A DNA stretch of 64,000 nt from Alphaproteobacteria bacterium (GCA_026990035.1 JALSIM010000032.1:1-64000); one strand, 5' to 3'. Positions 17,217-26,465 are shown, counted from the stretch's first letter. Notes: generated by a model not told the origin, from the sequence alone. Made by a program: numbers and translations.

Positions 17217-17815
17217 GCGGATCCGTCGATTCCCCTGCCGGGGAGCCTCGGAAAGGCCAGTCGCGCGACCGCCACCACCAGCAGGACCTTGACGAAATCG
17301 CCGAGGAGGAAGGGAGCGGCGCCGAAGGCGAGCGCCTTCTCGAAGCCGACGAAGCCGGCGAGCCAGAGCACGCCCGGCAGATAGATCGCCACCGTGGCCA
17401 CGAGGAGCGCGAGCAGCAGCGCCATGGTGCCGAGCCGACGTTCCGCGGCCCAGCCGGCGATGCCGGCGGCCAGCAGGAAGCCGACGAGGTAGCCGCCGGT
17501 CGGTCCCAGCAGGTAGGCGAGGCCGACACCCCGCTCGGGCGTTCCGGCGAACACCGGCAGACCATAGATCCCCTCCAGAAGATAGAGGGCCACGGTCGCG
17601 AGCGCGAGCTTGCGCCCGTAGGCGAGGGCGATCAGGAACAGCGCCGCCGTCTGCAGGGTCATCGGGACCGGCCAGAAGGGCACCTGGGTCTTGGCCGAGA
17701 GGGCGAGAAGGAGGGTTCCCGAGAGCACCAGGACGAGGGCGCGAAGGATCCGGGAACGGCCCGACCCGGACGGCCAGAGACGTTCGACGGGCGGCAGCGT
17801 GCGTGCGGCGTGCAT
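17213..17815 (-). CDS. bioY: Biotin transporter BioY
   Basis: A 200-residue membrane protein, the substrate-binding S component of the biotin ECF transporter. The hallmark SAKTQVPFWPVPMTLQT follows the first helix; GLPVFAG and LLGPTGGYLVGF are the other conserved blocks, and six membrane segments are visible. No bioM or bioN lies nearby, so it may act alone or with subunits encoded elsewhere. The start at 17815 is the best guess; in-frame ATGs at 17860 and 17863 would add 15 or 16 residues and none has a strong Shine-Dalgarno. Confidence 0.93.
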   Translation of the reverse strand: MHAARTLPPVERLWPSGSGRSRILRALVLVLSGTLLLALSAKTQVPFWPVPMTLQTAALFLIALAYGRKLALATVALYLLEGIYGLPVFAGTPERGVGLAYLLGPTGGYLVGFLLAAGIAGWAAERRLGTMALLLALLVATVAIYLPGVLWLAGFVGFEKALAFGAAPFLLGDFVKVLLVVAVARLAFPRLPGRGIDGSA

Positions 17816-17914
17816 CGGCGAATTCCATCGAAGCGGGAAAGGTGGAACAGGCCCCGGCATCATAGGGGGCGGTCGCCCGGCCGCAACCCCGGGGGATCGC
17901 CCGCTCGGGTCGCC

Positions 17915-19204
17915 TCAGGGACGAGCCTCGTCGCGGAGCAGGGCGCGCAGGCCGATGTCCCGGCGGCAGAAGCCTTCCGGCCAGTCGATCCGATCGATCG
18001 CCGCATAGGCCCGCGCCCGCGCTTCCTCCAGGCTGGCGCCGAGACCGGTGACGTCGAGGACCCGGCCGCCGACGGCGAGCAGGCGTCCCGCCTCCCTTCG
18101 CGTGCCGGCATGGAAGATGATCAGGTTTTCCTCGCCGGCAAGGGTCTCGAGGCCGCGGATCTCGGTGCCCTTCGGATAGTCGCCGGGATAGCCGCGGCTG
18201 GCCATCACCACGGTGAGGGCGTGAAGCGGGCGCCACGCGAGCTTCGTCTCTCCGAGACGTCCCTCGGCGGTGGCGAGAGCCAGCTCGGCGAAATCGGTGG
18301 CGAGGCGGGGAAGCACCACCTGTGCCTCGGGATCGCCGAAACGGACATTGTATTCGAGCAGCTTCGGGCCGTCGGCGGTGAGCATCAGCCCTGCGTAGAG
18401 AATGCCGCGGAACGGGGTGCCCTCCTCGGCCATGCCGCGAACCGTGGGTTCGACGATCTCGGCCATCACCCGGGCCAGCGTCGCCTCGTCCAGGACGGGG
18501 GCCGGCGAATAGGCCCCCATGCCCCCGGTGTTGGGCCCGCGGTCACCGTCGAAGGCCCGCTTGTGATCCTGGGCGGTGCCCAGATCGAGGATCCTTTCAC
18601 CGTCGCAGAGGGCGAAGAAACTCGCTTCCTCGCCTTCGAGGAACTCCTCGATCACCACCGTTTCTCCCGCCCTCCCGAAACGGCCGGAGAAGGCGTCGTC
18701 GAGGGCGGCGAGCGCCCGATCCACGGTTTCGGCGACGATCACCCCCTTTCCGGCGGCCAGCCCGTCGGCTTTGACGACGAGCGGCACGGGGGCGGTCCGG
18801 ACGTGTTTGCGCGCGGCCTCGGCCTCGCTGCGCCGGAAGATGCGGCTGTCGGCGGTGGGGATGCCGCGACGCGCGCAGAAAACCTTGGTGAAGGCCTTGG
18901 AGGCTTCGAGCCGTGCGGCCGCGGCGGTGGGGCCGAAGGCCCGGATGCCGGCGGCGCGGAGCCGATCGACGAGACCCAGGACCAGGGGCTGTTCGGGACC
19001 GACGAGGACCAGATCGATCCGACGCTCGCGGGCGAGGGAGACGAGGGCTTCCACCTCCTCGGCCCGAACCGGCACGCATTCCGCCTGGTCGGCGATGCCG
19101 GCGTTGCCCGGCGCACAGAGGAGCTCGGTGACGAGAGGCGAGGCGGCGAGCGACCAGCAGAGGGCATGTTCGCGGCCGCCCGAACCGACCACCAGGACGC
19201 GCAT
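17915..19204 (-). CDS. purD: Phosphoribosylamine-glycine ligase
   Basis: A 429-residue ATP-grasp enzyme of purine synthesis that joins phosphoribosylamine and glycine. MRVLVVGSGGREHAL is the diagnostic N-terminus and fixes the start at 19204. PLVVKADGLAAGKGV and GPNTGGMGAYSP mark the ATP-grasp core and ARFGDPE-type NVRFGDPEAQ the metal site. It is divergent from argC across 130 bases. No other purine gene is adjacent. Confidence 0.97.
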   Translation of the reverse strand: MRVLVVGSGGREHALCWSLAASPLVTELLCAPGNAGIADQAECVPVRAEEVEALVSLARERRIDLVLVGPEQPLVLGLVDRLRAAGIRAFGPTAAAARLEASKAFTKVFCARRGIPTADSRIFRRSEAEAARKHVRTAPVPLVVKADGLAAGKGVIVAETVDRALAALDDAFSGRFGRAGETVVIEEFLEGEEASFFALCDGERILDLGTAQDHKRAFDGDRGPNTGGMGAYSPAPVLDEATLARVMAEIVEPTVRGMAEEGTPFRGILYAGLMLTADGPKLLEYNVRFGDPEAQVVLPRLATDFAELALATAEGRLGETKLAWRPLHALTVVMASRGYPGDYPKGTEIRGLETLAGEENLIIFHAGTRREAGRLLAVGGRVLDVTGLGASLEEARARAYAAIDRIDWPEGFCRRDIGLRALLRDEARP

Positions 19205-19265
19205 GGTCGCTCTCCGCAGCGGAACCTCGGGCATTTAGCGGCGGCGACCGCGGCGCGGCAAGTGC

Positions 19266-19285
19266 GGCCGGCGATGGCGCCGGCC
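19266..19285. repeat. Inverted repeat in the purD/argC intergenic region
   Basis: GGCCGGCG (19266-19273), four-base loop ATGG, then CGCCGGCC (19278-19285): a perfect eight-base stem. There is no T-run next to it, so it is not a standard terminator. It could be an operator or just a GC-rich hairpin in the argC leader. Confidence 0.4.
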
Positions 19286-19334
19286 GGAATCCTGCGATAG
19301 AAGGGCGCGGGGTCCTCCAGCACGGGCGAAGCCG

Positions 19335-20381
19335 ATGACGGCGGAACGGGTCGAAATCGCGATCCTCGGGGCGAGCGGCTACACGGGCGCGGAACTCCTG
19401 CGTCTTCTGGCCTCCCATCCGCGCCTGCGTATCGGGGCGCTGACCGCCGAGCGCCAGGCCGGCAAGGAACCGGGCGAGGTGTTCCCGCATCTCGCCTCGC
19501 TGGCCCTGCCGCGGCTGGTGAAGATCGGCGAGATCGACGCCACCCGTTTCGACGGCATCTTCTGCTGTCTGCCGCACGGGCTCACCCAGGCGGTGATCCG
19601 CGAACTTCCCGAGGGGCCGCGGATCGTCGATCTGTCGGCCGATTTCCGGTTGCGCGATCCGGCTCTTTACGAACGGGTCTACGGCAAGCCGCACCAGGCG
19701 AGGGACCTCCAGGAGATCGCCGTCTACGGTCTCAGCGAGCTGTATCGCGAGCGGATCCGCGAGACGCGTCTGGTGGCCAATCCCGGCTGTTACACGACGG
19801 CGGCGGAGCTGCCGCTCGCCCCCCTGCTGCGGGCCGGCATGATCGATCCCGGGCGGATCGTGATCGACGCCAAATCCGGGGTGAGCGGAGCCGGCCGCGA
19901 GGCCAGGCTCGGCAGCCTCTTCGCCGAGGTGGCGGAGGGCATCCACCCTTACGGGGTCGCCGGCCATCGCCACGCGCCGGAGATCGACCAGTGTCTCGCG
20001 GATTTCGCCGGGCGGCCGGTGACGGTGAGCTTCACTCCCCATCTGATGCCCATGAACCGGGGCATCCTCGCCACCATCTACGTGGATCTCGCGGCCGGGG
20101 CGGAGGCCTCGGATCTGCACGCCGAACTCGCCCGGATCTATGCCGACGAGCCGTTCGTCGAGCTGCTGCCGTTCCGGGCGGTACCGGCGACCCGGCATGT
20201 GCGGGGCACCAACATCTGTCGCATCGGTGTCCATCCCGACCGCATGCCCGGCCGGGCCATCCTCGTGAGCGCGCTCGACAATCTGGTCAAGGGCGCCTCC
20301 GGTCAGGCGGTGCAGAACATGAACATCATGCTGGGCCTGCCGGAGACCGACGGGCTCGAGGCGATCCCCCTGTTTCCGTGA
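19335..20381 (+). CDS. argC: N-acetyl-gamma-glutamyl-phosphate reductase
   Basis: A 348-residue NADPH-dependent reductase of arginine synthesis, forming N-acetylglutamate semialdehyde. The nucleotide-binding ILGASGYTGAELLRLL is at the N-terminus, the catalytic Cys in VANPGCYTT near residue 154, and the HRHAPEIDQ/PHLMPMNRG region near 215-240 provides the catalytic His. This is the longer (type 1) form. The gene stands alone, followed after seven bases by threonine dehydratase. Confidence 0.97.
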   Translation: MTAERVEIAILGASGYTGAELLRLLASHPRLRIGALTAERQAGKEPGEVFPHLASLALPRLVKIGEIDATRFDGIFCCLPHGLTQAVIRELPEGPRIVDLSADFRLRDPALYERVYGKPHQARDLQEIAVYGLSELYRERIRETRLVANPGCYTTAAELPLAPLLRAGMIDPGRIVIDAKSGVSGAGREARLGSLFAEVAEGIHPYGVAGHRHAPEIDQCLADFAGRPVTVSFTPHLMPMNRGILATIYVDLAAGAEASDLHAELARIYADEPFVELLPFRAVPATRHVRGTNICRIGVHPDRMPGRAILVSALDNLVKGASGQAVQNMNIMLGLPETDGLEAIPLFP

Positions 20382-20388
20382 GGGCGGG

Positions 20389-21639
20389 ATGACGGAGGAG
20401 CGCCTACCGGTCACCCTCGCCGATGTCGAGGCGGCGGCGCTGCGCCTCGAAGGGCAGATCCTGCGCACACCCTGCCTGCTGTCGCGCACTCTCTCGGACA
20501 TCTACGGCGCCGAGATCTGGCTCAAGTTCGAGAATCTCCAATATACCGCCTCCTTCAAGGAACGCGGCGCCTACAATCGGCTGGCGGCCCTCTCGGGAGA
20601 GGAGCGCCGCCGCGGCGTGGTGGCGGCCTCCGCCGGCAACCACGCCCAGGGCGTGGCCTACCACGCCCGCCGGCTCGGCATTCCGGCGACCATCGTCATG
20701 CCCCTCGAGACGGCTTTCGTGAAGATCGAGAACACCGAGAAGCTGGGGGCACGGGTGGTGCTGCACGGCCACAGCGTCGAGGAAGCCACCGCTCACGCCC
20801 TGGCCCTGGCGGGGCGCGAGGGGCTGACCTTCGTCCATCCCTACGACGACCCGCTGATCATCGCCGGCCAGGGCACGGTCGCCCTCGAGATGCTGGAACA
20901 GGCGCCCGGCCTCGAGCTGCTGATCGTGCCGGTGGGCGGAGGCGGGCTGATTTCGGGCATCGCCGTCGCCGCCAGAGGTCGACGACCGGAGATCGAAATC
21001 ATCGGTGTGGAAGCCGCCCTGTTCCCTTCGGTGCGCTGTCTTCTCGAGGGGCGTGAGGTGACGGTCGGCGGGCCGACCATCGCCGAGGGGATCGCCGTCG
21101 CGCGGCCCGGAAGCCTCACCCTGCCGATGATCCGCCAGCTGGTCGGTGATGTGCTGCTGGTGGAGGAAGCGGCGATCGAGGCCGCGGTTCTCCAGCTTCT
21201 CGAAATCGAGAAGACGGTGGTCGAGGGGGCGGGCGCCAGCGGCCTCGCCGCCCTGGCCGGCGCGCCCGCGCGCTTCCGCGGCCGGACCGTCGGGCTCGTC
21301 CTTTCCGGCGGCAACATCGACAGCCGGCTGCTGAGCGGGGTCATCCTGCGCGGGCTGGTGCGCACCGACCGCCTCGTGCGCCTCCGCGTCGGCCTGCCCG
21401 ACAGCCCGGGCAGCCTCGCCCGGGTGGCAGGCATCGTCGCCGAGGCCGGCGGCAACATCGTCGACGTCGTGCATCAGCGGGCCTTCTCCCGGCTGTCGGT
21501 CAAGCAGGCGGACGTCGATTTCACGATCGAGACCCGCAACGCCGCCCACGCCCGGGAGATCGAGCGGGCGCTGGCGGCGGCCGGGCTGTCGGTCTGCCGG
21601 CTCGAATCCTCCGCCCGGCACGGTTCTTCGCTGACCTAG
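20389..21639 (+). CDS. Threonine ammonia-lyase with C-terminal ACT domain
   Basis: A 416-residue PLP enzyme deaminating threonine (and serine) to 2-oxobutyrate. KFENLQYTASFKERGA near residue 45-60 holds the PLP Lys, ASAGNHAQGVA the phosphate region and VPVGGGGLISGIA the glycine loop. A single ACT domain (about residues 330-405) suggests amino-acid feedback; its layout resembles the catabolic TdcB-plus-ACT type rather than IlvA with two ACT-like domains. Start at 20389 is eight bases after argC, so the two are likely co-transcribed. Confidence 0.93.
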   Translation: MTEERLPVTLADVEAAALRLEGQILRTPCLLSRTLSDIYGAEIWLKFENLQYTASFKERGAYNRLAALSGEERRRGVVAASAGNHAQGVAYHARRLGIPATIVMPLETAFVKIENTEKLGARVVLHGHSVEEATAHALALAGREGLTFVHPYDDPLIIAGQGTVALEMLEQAPGLELLIVPVGGGGLISGIAVAARGRRPEIEIIGVEAALFPSVRCLLEGREVTVGGPTIAEGIAVARPGSLTLPMIRQLVGDVLLVEEAAIEAAVLQLLEIEKTVVEGAGASGLAALAGAPARFRGRTVGLVLSGGNIDSRLLSGVILRGLVRTDRLVRLRVGLPDSPGSLARVAGIVAEAGGNIVDVVHQRAFSRLSVKQADVDFTIETRNAAHAREIERALAAAGLSVCRLESSARHGSSLT

Positions 21640-21650
21640 GAATAAATCCC

Positions 21651-21679
21651 TTTACAATTCCTGCCCCGGGGGCTATGGT
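21651..21679 (+). promoter_or_regulatory. Sigma-70-like promoter ahead of the receiver-membrane protein
   Basis: TTTACA (21651-21656), 17-base spacer, TATGGT (21674-21679): five and four matches to consensus at the ideal spacing, in an unusually AT-rich spot just after the threonine dehydratase stop. It would drive the receiver-like gene at 21771 and perhaps the sigma factor. Confidence 0.45.
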
Positions 21680-21770
21680 GCGTCCAGGAGCTCGATCCCC
21701 ACAACGCGGCGACCGTCACCCTCGCCCTGCCGGCCGGTGGCGGGTCGGCCGCCCGAGGCGAGGTCGCGGA

Positions 21771-22406
21771 TTGCGCGTACTGCTGCTCGACAAGGACGCG
21801 AGACAGGCTGCCTCCCGGCAGCGCAGGCTGGCCGAACGCCACGAGGTGCGGACGGCGGAGAGCCTGGCCGAGGCGCTCCTCGACCTGGCCCAGCCGCTGA
21901 AGCGGCCCGATCTCATCGTCACCGATCTCGATCTGCCCGACGGTCAGGGCTACAGCATGCTGCGAGCCCTGCAGGAGGTGGCCTTCGGGGTGCCCATTCT
22001 GGTCTGCGATCGGGGCACCGTCGAGCTGCCGGTGGATGTCGATGTGATGCACGCCGTCTGTATCGAGGAATGGGGTCCTTCCGGCCCCCTGCGTGGCGCC
22101 ATGCTCTACGAACATCAGCGGATCGCCCAGGCGGTAGCGGTGCGACAGACCGAAGCGCTGATCGAGCTCGAGAAGATCGCCCGCACGACCGCCGACAAGG
22201 CGGCGGCCCGCGCGGTCGACACCCTGGCCCGGCGGCTCGGGCTGGAGGACGCCGAGGGGGTGCGGATGGCGGTCCGCCTCGCCCGCGGCTGGGAAGCCGT
22301 GAAGAACCGCTTCCTGGCGGCCATCGCCACCGGTCTCGCCGGAGCCTTGCTGGTGGCGCTGGGCGCCGGCGTACTCAGCGTCGTCCGCAGCCAGGGAGCG
22401 AGGTGA
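21771..22406 (+). CDS. Degenerate receiver-like protein with a C-terminal membrane helix
   Basis: A 211-residue protein from a TTG at 21771, where the receiver fold begins (RVLLLDKDARQA); earlier in-frame codons are Arg-rich and look non-coding. LIVTDLDLPDGQG keeps the phospho-acceptor Asp position, but the Thr/Ser and Lys positions of receivers are lost (ILVCDRG and AVCIEEWG). A helical stretch follows (about residues 105-180), then a hydrophobic segment FLAAIATGLAGALLVALGAG near the C-terminus that should anchor it in the inner membrane. It lies 81 bases before an ECF sigma factor. Function unknown; it may be a phosphorylation-independent scaffold. Confidence 0.7.
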   Translation: MRVLLLDKDARQAASRQRRLAERHEVRTAESLAEALLDLAQPLKRPDLIVTDLDLPDGQGYSMLRALQEVAFGVPILVCDRGTVELPVDVDVMHAVCIEEWGPSGPLRGAMLYEHQRIAQAVAVRQTEALIELEKIARTTADKAAARAVDTLARRLGLEDAEGVRMAVRLARGWEAVKNRFLAAIATGLAGALLVALGAGVLSVVRSQGAR

Positions 22407-22487
22407 TCGGACCTCGCGGCCCGGCTCCGGGGTAGCCCTTGCCGGATCGTTCTTGCCCCGGCCTCCCGCTCGGGGTTCAGTAGAGAC

Positions 22488-23084
22488 ATGACCCGATCCG
22501 AGGAAGAGCAGGCGCGCATCGCCGATCTGCTGGCGATCGCACGCCATCGTGATCGCGAGGCCTTCGGGCGGCTGTTCGACCATTACGCGCCGCGGGTGAA
22601 GGCCTATCTGCGGCGCCTCGGGGCCGATCCCCAGCAGGCCGAGGAACTGACCCAGGAGGTGATGCTGGCCGTCTGGCGGCAGGCCGCGCAATACGACCCC
22701 CGTCGGGCGACGCCCGGGACCTGGATCTTCCGCATCGCCCGCAACCGCCGGATCGACGCCCTGCGGCGGGAGCGGCGGCCGCCGGAGGCGGAGGAGGCGG
22801 AAGTGGAGGCCGAGGCGGGCGGTGAGGAGGCGGTGGAGCTGCCCGACGCGATCCTGGAGGCGGAGAGCGAGGCCCTCCTCCTCGAGAAGCGGTTGCGCGA
22901 GGCGATCGCCCGGCTACCTCCCGAGCAGGCCGAGATCCTGCGGCTCTACTATCTCGAGGAGATGCCCCAGGGCGAGATCGCCGACACCCTCGGTCTACCC
23001 CTCGGGACGGTAAAATCGCGTCTGCGTCTGGCCCTCGCCAAGCTCCGCGACTATTTCGCCGGGAACGGGGCATCGCGGACATGA
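22488..23084 (+). CDS. ECF-family RNA polymerase sigma factor, ChrR-associated type
   Basis: A 198-residue sigma factor. Region 2 (residues about 25-95) has FGRLFDHYAPRVKAYLRR, the core-binding LTQEVMLAVWRQA and TWIFRIARNRRID for -10 recognition. An acidic linker rich in Glu and Ala (about 98-120) precedes region 4 (about 130-190), with LPPEQAEILRLYYLEEM and the helix-turn-helix EIADTLGLPLGTVKSRL. It overlaps the ChrR-type gene by four bases (ATGA). By family it answers singlet oxygen or related photo-oxidative stress. Confidence 0.94.
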   Translation: MTRSEEEQARIADLLAIARHRDREAFGRLFDHYAPRVKAYLRRLGADPQQAEELTQEVMLAVWRQAAQYDPRRATPGTWIFRIARNRRIDALRRERRPPEAEEAEVEAEAGGEEAVELPDAILEAESEALLLEKRLREAIARLPPEQAEILRLYYLEEMPQGEIADTLGLPLGTVKSRLRLALAKLRDYFAGNGASRT

Positions 23085-23677
23085 CCGACGGAACCGATCT
23101 CGACGAGCTGCTGATCGCCCATGCCGCCGGCCATCTGACCGAAGCGGTGGCGCTGGTGGTCGCCTCCCATCTCTGCCTCTGTCGCGAAAGCCGTCGCCGC
23201 TACCGCATCTACGAAATCCTCGGCGGCCTGCTGCTCGAGGAGCTGCCGCCGGAGGAACTCGCGCCCGAGAGGCGGGCCCGGGTGATGGCCGCCCTCGGCG
23301 AGGATCCGCCGACCGCCGGTGGCACCGGCATCCGGCGGTGCGAGAACCCGCTGCCCGCCCCCCTCGCTCCCTATCTGCCGGCGTCGCTTTCCGCCGCCGA
23401 GTGGCGTCGCTCGGGTCCGCTCGCGGAACTGCCTCTTTCCTTCGCCCGGTCCCGCCGCGGCCGGCTCTGCCTGCTGCGTCTGGATCCCGGTGCCACGGTG
23501 CCGCCCCACAGCCATGTCGGGATCGAGCTCACCCTGGTGCTCGAAGGCCGGCTGCGGGACGGTGACCGGGTGCTGGAGGCGGGCGATCTCGCCATCGCCG
23601 ATCCCGCCATCGAGCACGCTCCCCGTGCCGGCGAACCGCAGGGCTGCCTCTGCCTGCTGTTCGCCCAGGAAGGCTGA
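23081..23677 (+). CDS. ChrR-type cupin anti-sigma factor with altered zinc site
   Basis: A 198-residue anti-sigma factor. The N-terminal ASD region (residues 1-80) should bind and silence the sigma factor; the C-terminal cupin (about 110-195) keeps the metal set PHSHVGIELTLVL plus AIEHAP. The ASD zinc motif, H-x3-C-x2-C in Rhodobacter ChrR, here reads HLCLCRES: the last Cys is Ser and an extra Cys lies earlier. The early His of ChrR (H6) also has no equivalent, though a His at residue 14 is close. Zinc binding may use other residues. Translationally coupled to the sigma factor. Confidence 0.9.
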   Translation: MTDGTDLDELLIAHAAGHLTEAVALVVASHLCLCRESRRRYRIYEILGGLLLEELPPEELAPERRARVMAALGEDPPTAGGTGIRRCENPLPAPLAPYLPASLSAAEWRRSGPLAELPLSFARSRRGRLCLLRLDPGATVPPHSHVGIELTLVLEGRLRDGDRVLEAGDLAIADPAIEHAPRAGEPQGCLCLLFAQEG

Positions 23678-23692
23678 GGGATCGGCCGTTCT

Positions 23693-24343
23693 TCAGGCCA
23701 GCATGTCGGCGAGGAAACGCGCGCCCGCCGCGAGGCCGACGGGATCGATGGCATGGCCGAGACCGGGGCGCAGCAGCCACTGGACCGGGATCTCGACCTG
23801 CTGCAAGGCCGCCACCGCGGCGAACAGGGCCTCCACCGGCACCACCTCGTCGGCATCGCCGTGGATCAGCATCACCGGCGGTCGGCTGACCACTTCCCGC
23901 GGCAGCCGCTCGGGAGCGACGAGAGCCCCCGAATAGCCGAGCACCGCGGCCACCGGCGCGGCCCGTCGCGGCGCCAGATGAAGGGCCATCATCGTCCCTT
24001 GGGAAAAGCCCAGCAGCGCGAGATCGGTGGAGGCGAGACGGTGGCGTTCGAGGAGGTGGTCGAGATAGGCGTCGAGCAGTGGTGCGGCCTTCTGGACCCC
24101 GGCCAGCATGCTTTCCGGGCGCCGGTCCTGGAGGCTGAACCATTGGCGGCCGAAAGGCGCCATGTCACAGGGCCAGGGCGCGTCCGGGGCGAAGAAGGCG
24201 GCCTCCGGCAGGCGACGGGAAAGCTCGGGGGCGAGGCCGATCAGATCCTGGCCATCGGCACCGAGACCGTGCAGCAACACCACCAGTTTTTTTGGCGCGC
24301 CGCCCGCGCGAGGCGCGAAATAGGGGCCCTCCAGCCGCTTCAT
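23693..24343 (-). CDS. Phospholipase/carboxylesterase-type alpha/beta hydrolase
   Basis: A 216-residue serine hydrolase of the carboxylesterase/acyl-protein thioesterase-like family. LVVLLHGLGADGQDLI gives the oxyanion region, LLGFSQGTMMALHLA the nucleophile elbow Ser near residue 114, IHGDADEVVP the Asp and GLGHAID the His. No signal peptide, so it should be cytoplasmic. It converges on the chrR-type gene with 15 bases between and is divergent from gluQ. Confidence 0.9.
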   Translation of the reverse strand: MKRLEGPYFAPRAGGAPKKLVVLLHGLGADGQDLIGLAPELSRRLPEAAFFAPDAPWPCDMAPFGRQWFSLQDRRPESMLAGVQKAAPLLDAYLDHLLERHRLASTDLALLGFSQGTMMALHLAPRRAAPVAAVLGYSGALVAPERLPREVVSRPPVMLIHGDADEVVPVEALFAAVAALQQVEIPVQWLLRPGLGHAIDPVGLAAGARFLADMLA

Positions 24344-24393
24344 CGGCCGTTACTCCTTCGCCGAACGACTTGCGCGAAAACGCGGTGCCGATC

Positions 24394-25380
24394 ATGATCG
24401 CGACCCGTGAGGTTCTCAACCGTCGTGGCGGTTCCACCGTGTCGCAGACCCGAAACGCTGGCGCTTCCCCTCTTCGCGGACCGGACCGCATTCCTTTGCC
24501 ACCGGAAGGCGAACCGCCGCATGTGACGCGTTTCGCGCCCAGCCCGACGGGCTACCTTCACCTCGGCCACGCCTATTCGGCGCTGTTCGCCTTCGAGGCG
24601 GCGCGGCAGACCGGAGGGCGGTTCCTGGTTCGCGTCGAGAACATCGACCACACCCGCTGCCGGCCCGCCTTCGAGGAGGCGACCCTGGACGATCTGCGCT
24701 GGCTCGGGCTCGTCTGGGACGGCGAGGTGCGCCGTCAGAGCGATCATTTCGATCTCTATGCACGGGCTCTCGAGGAGCTCGACCGTCTCGGTGTGCTCTA
24801 TCCCTGTTTCTGCACCCGCAAGCAGATCCGGGCCGAAGTGGAGGAGGCGGGTCGCGCACCCCACGGTCCCTCCGGCGAGCTCGTCTATCCCGGCATCTGC
24901 CGCCATCTTTCCGCCGAGGAACGCCGCTACCGGCGGCGGCAGGGCGAGGCCTTCGCCTGGCGCCTCGACATGGAACGGGCGACGGCCCTCACCGGCCCGC
25001 TGCGATGGTTCGACTACCGGGCCGGCTGGGTGGAGGCGCAGCCGCAGCTTTTCGGCGATATTGTCGTCGCCCGCAAGGACATCCCCACATCCTATCATCT
25101 CGCGGTGGTGATCGACGATCACGTCCAGGGGATCACCCTCGTGACCCGCGGCGAGGACCTGTTCCACGCCACCCATGTCCACCGTCTGCTGCAGGCGCTC
25201 CTGGGGCTTGAGCCGCCACGCTACTACCACCACAATCTGATCGCCGACAGTCAGGGACGACGGATGGCCAAGCGCAACCGCGCCGTCACCCTGCGGCATC
25301 TGCGGGATCGCGGGCGTTCCCCCGAGGACATCTGGCGTCTTCTGGGGCTGGTCGAGATCGGCCAGCCGGCCCGCGTCTGA
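24394..25380 (+). CDS. gluQ: Glutamyl-Q tRNA(Asp) synthetase
   Basis: A truncated glutamyl-tRNA synthetase paralogue that attaches glutamate to the queuosine base in the tRNA(Asp) anticodon. [15 protein letters not shown] is the HIGH region and GRRMAKRN the KMSKS counterpart. CFC, then YPGIC, gives the C-x-C, Tyr, Cys zinc set of YadB. There is no anticodon-binding domain, as expected. The start is uncertain: ATG 24394 is used, but the catalytic domain only begins about 42 residues later, so GTG 24439 or a nearer codon is possible. Confidence 0.92.
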   Translation: MIATREVLNRRGGSTVSQTRNAGASPLRGPDRIPLPPEGEPPHVTRFAPSPTGYLHLGHAYSALFAFEAARQTGGRFLVRVENIDHTRCRPAFEEATLDDLRWLGLVWDGEVRRQSDHFDLYARALEELDRLGVLYPCFCTRKQIRAEVEEAGRAPHGPSGELVYPGICRHLSAEERRYRRRQGEAFAWRLDMERATALTGPLRWFDYRAGWVEAQPQLFGDIVVARKDIPTSYHLAVVIDDHVQGITLVTRGEDLFHATHVHRLLQALLGLEPPRYYHHNLIADSQGRRMAKRNRAVTLRHLRDRGRSPEDIWRLLGLVEIGQPARV

Positions 25381-25382
25381 GC

Positions 25383-26342
25383 TTGCCCGCGTTCTTCCGG
25401 CATCCGCCACTGCTGTTCGCCGCCCTGTCGTGGCTCGCGGGCTGCGCCGTCTCCGAGCCTTCGCCGGTGCCGACCGCCGCGCCGGCTGTCCTGCCGCAGA
25501 AGGTGTGGCAGCCGGAGGGCCCGCCGCGGGCGGTGATCCTCGCCGTCCACGGCATGAACGATCACAAGGGCGCGTTCGCCATGTTCGGCCAGTTCGCCGC
25601 CGCTCGCGGGATTCGCGTCCTCGCCTACGACCAGCGGGGATTCGGGGAGAACGCCGATCGCGGATCCTGGCCCGGGGCGGAGCGGCTGGCCGCCGATCTG
25701 CGCGACAGGCTGGCCGCGGAGCGGCGGCGGTTTCCCGGTCTGCCGGTCTACGTGCTCGGGGAGAGCATGGGGGCGGCGGTGACGATCCTCGCCTTTTCCG
25801 GGACGGAGGAGGCCGCGGCGATGCCCGACGGCGTCGTCCTCAGCGCGCCGGCGGTGTGGGGCGGCCCCGCCCTCAATCCCTTCTACCGCCTGGGCCTGTG
25901 GATCATGGCCCGGCTCTTCCCCGACATGGAGCTGACCGGGGAAACGCTGGGCCGCCGGGCCTCGGACAACATCGAGATGCTGCGGGCGCTGGCCCGCGAT
26001 CCGCTGTTCGTCAAACGGACCAAGCTGCGGGTCGTCGAAGGTGTGGTGGAGCTCATGGGCGCGGCCGTCCGTCGCGCCGAGACATTGCGTCCGCCGACTC
26101 TGCTGCTGGTCGGCCGTCGCGACGAGATCGTTCCGCCCGGGGTGCAGCTCGCCTTCGCCGCACGGATCGGCGCCCCCTGTACGCTCCTCCTCTATCCCGA
26201 GGGCTGGCACATGCTGCTCCGCGACCTGCAACGCCGGCGGGTCTGGGAGGACGTTCTGGCCTGGATCGAGGGGCTCGAGCCGCCCTCCGGTCTCGCCCGG
26301 CCCTGCCGCGAGGCGCGCGCGGTGGAGGCGGCGCTGTTCTGA
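25383..26342 (+). CDS. Alpha/beta hydrolase lipoprotein (lysophospholipase-like)
   Basis: A 319-residue serine hydrolase of the monoacylglycerol lipase/PldB type, starting at a TTG two bases after gluQ. The N-terminus is a lipoprotein signal ending LSWLAGC, so it should be membrane-anchored in the periplasm. [14 protein letters not shown] is the oxyanion block, [10 protein letters not shown] the nucleophile elbow near residue 128, [10 protein letters not shown] the Asp and EGWHMLL the His. The start choice is supported by the complete signal peptide. Substrate unknown; acylglycerols or lysophospholipids are likely. Confidence 0.88.
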   Translation: MPAFFRHPPLLFAALSWLAGCAVSEPSPVPTAAPAVLPQKVWQPEGPPRAVILAVHGMNDHKGAFAMFGQFAAARGIRVLAYDQRGFGENADRGSWPGAERLAADLRDRLAAERRRFPGLPVYVLGESMGAAVTILAFSGTEEAAAMPDGVVLSAPAVWGGPALNPFYRLGLWIMARLFPDMELTGETLGRRASDNIEMLRALARDPLFVKRTKLRVVEGVVELMGAAVRRAETLRPPTLLLVGRRDEIVPPGVQLAFAARIGAPCTLLLYPEGWHMLLRDLQRRRVWEDVLAWIEGLEPPSGLARPCREARAVEAALF

Positions 26343-26370
26343 CGGCATGCCGGCCCGCGGCTTCTCCCGC

Positions 26371-26399
26371 CTTGACCGGCGCTCCCGGCCGCGCCACAT
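26371..26399 (+). promoter_or_regulatory. Possible heat-shock (RpoH) promoter of hslVU
   Basis: CTTGACC (26371-26377), 14 bases, then CGCCACAT (26392-26399) resembles the sigma-32 pattern CTTGAAA-N11-15-CCCCATNT with five of seven matches in each box. It is 67 bases before hslV, a classic heat-shock operon. Confidence 0.42.
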
Positions 26400-26465
26400 C
26401 GGGTGCGGCCGCGGGCGGCGCGTCGGTGGCATCCAGCAACGCTTCGGGCGAAGGTTCCAGACTCC

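Noticed and set aside
22403-22440. TGATCG upstream of the ECF sigma gene as an autoregulated -35 element
   Set aside because: The nearest -10-like TAGCCC is at a 23-base spacing and does not fit the RpoE/ChrR regulon pattern.
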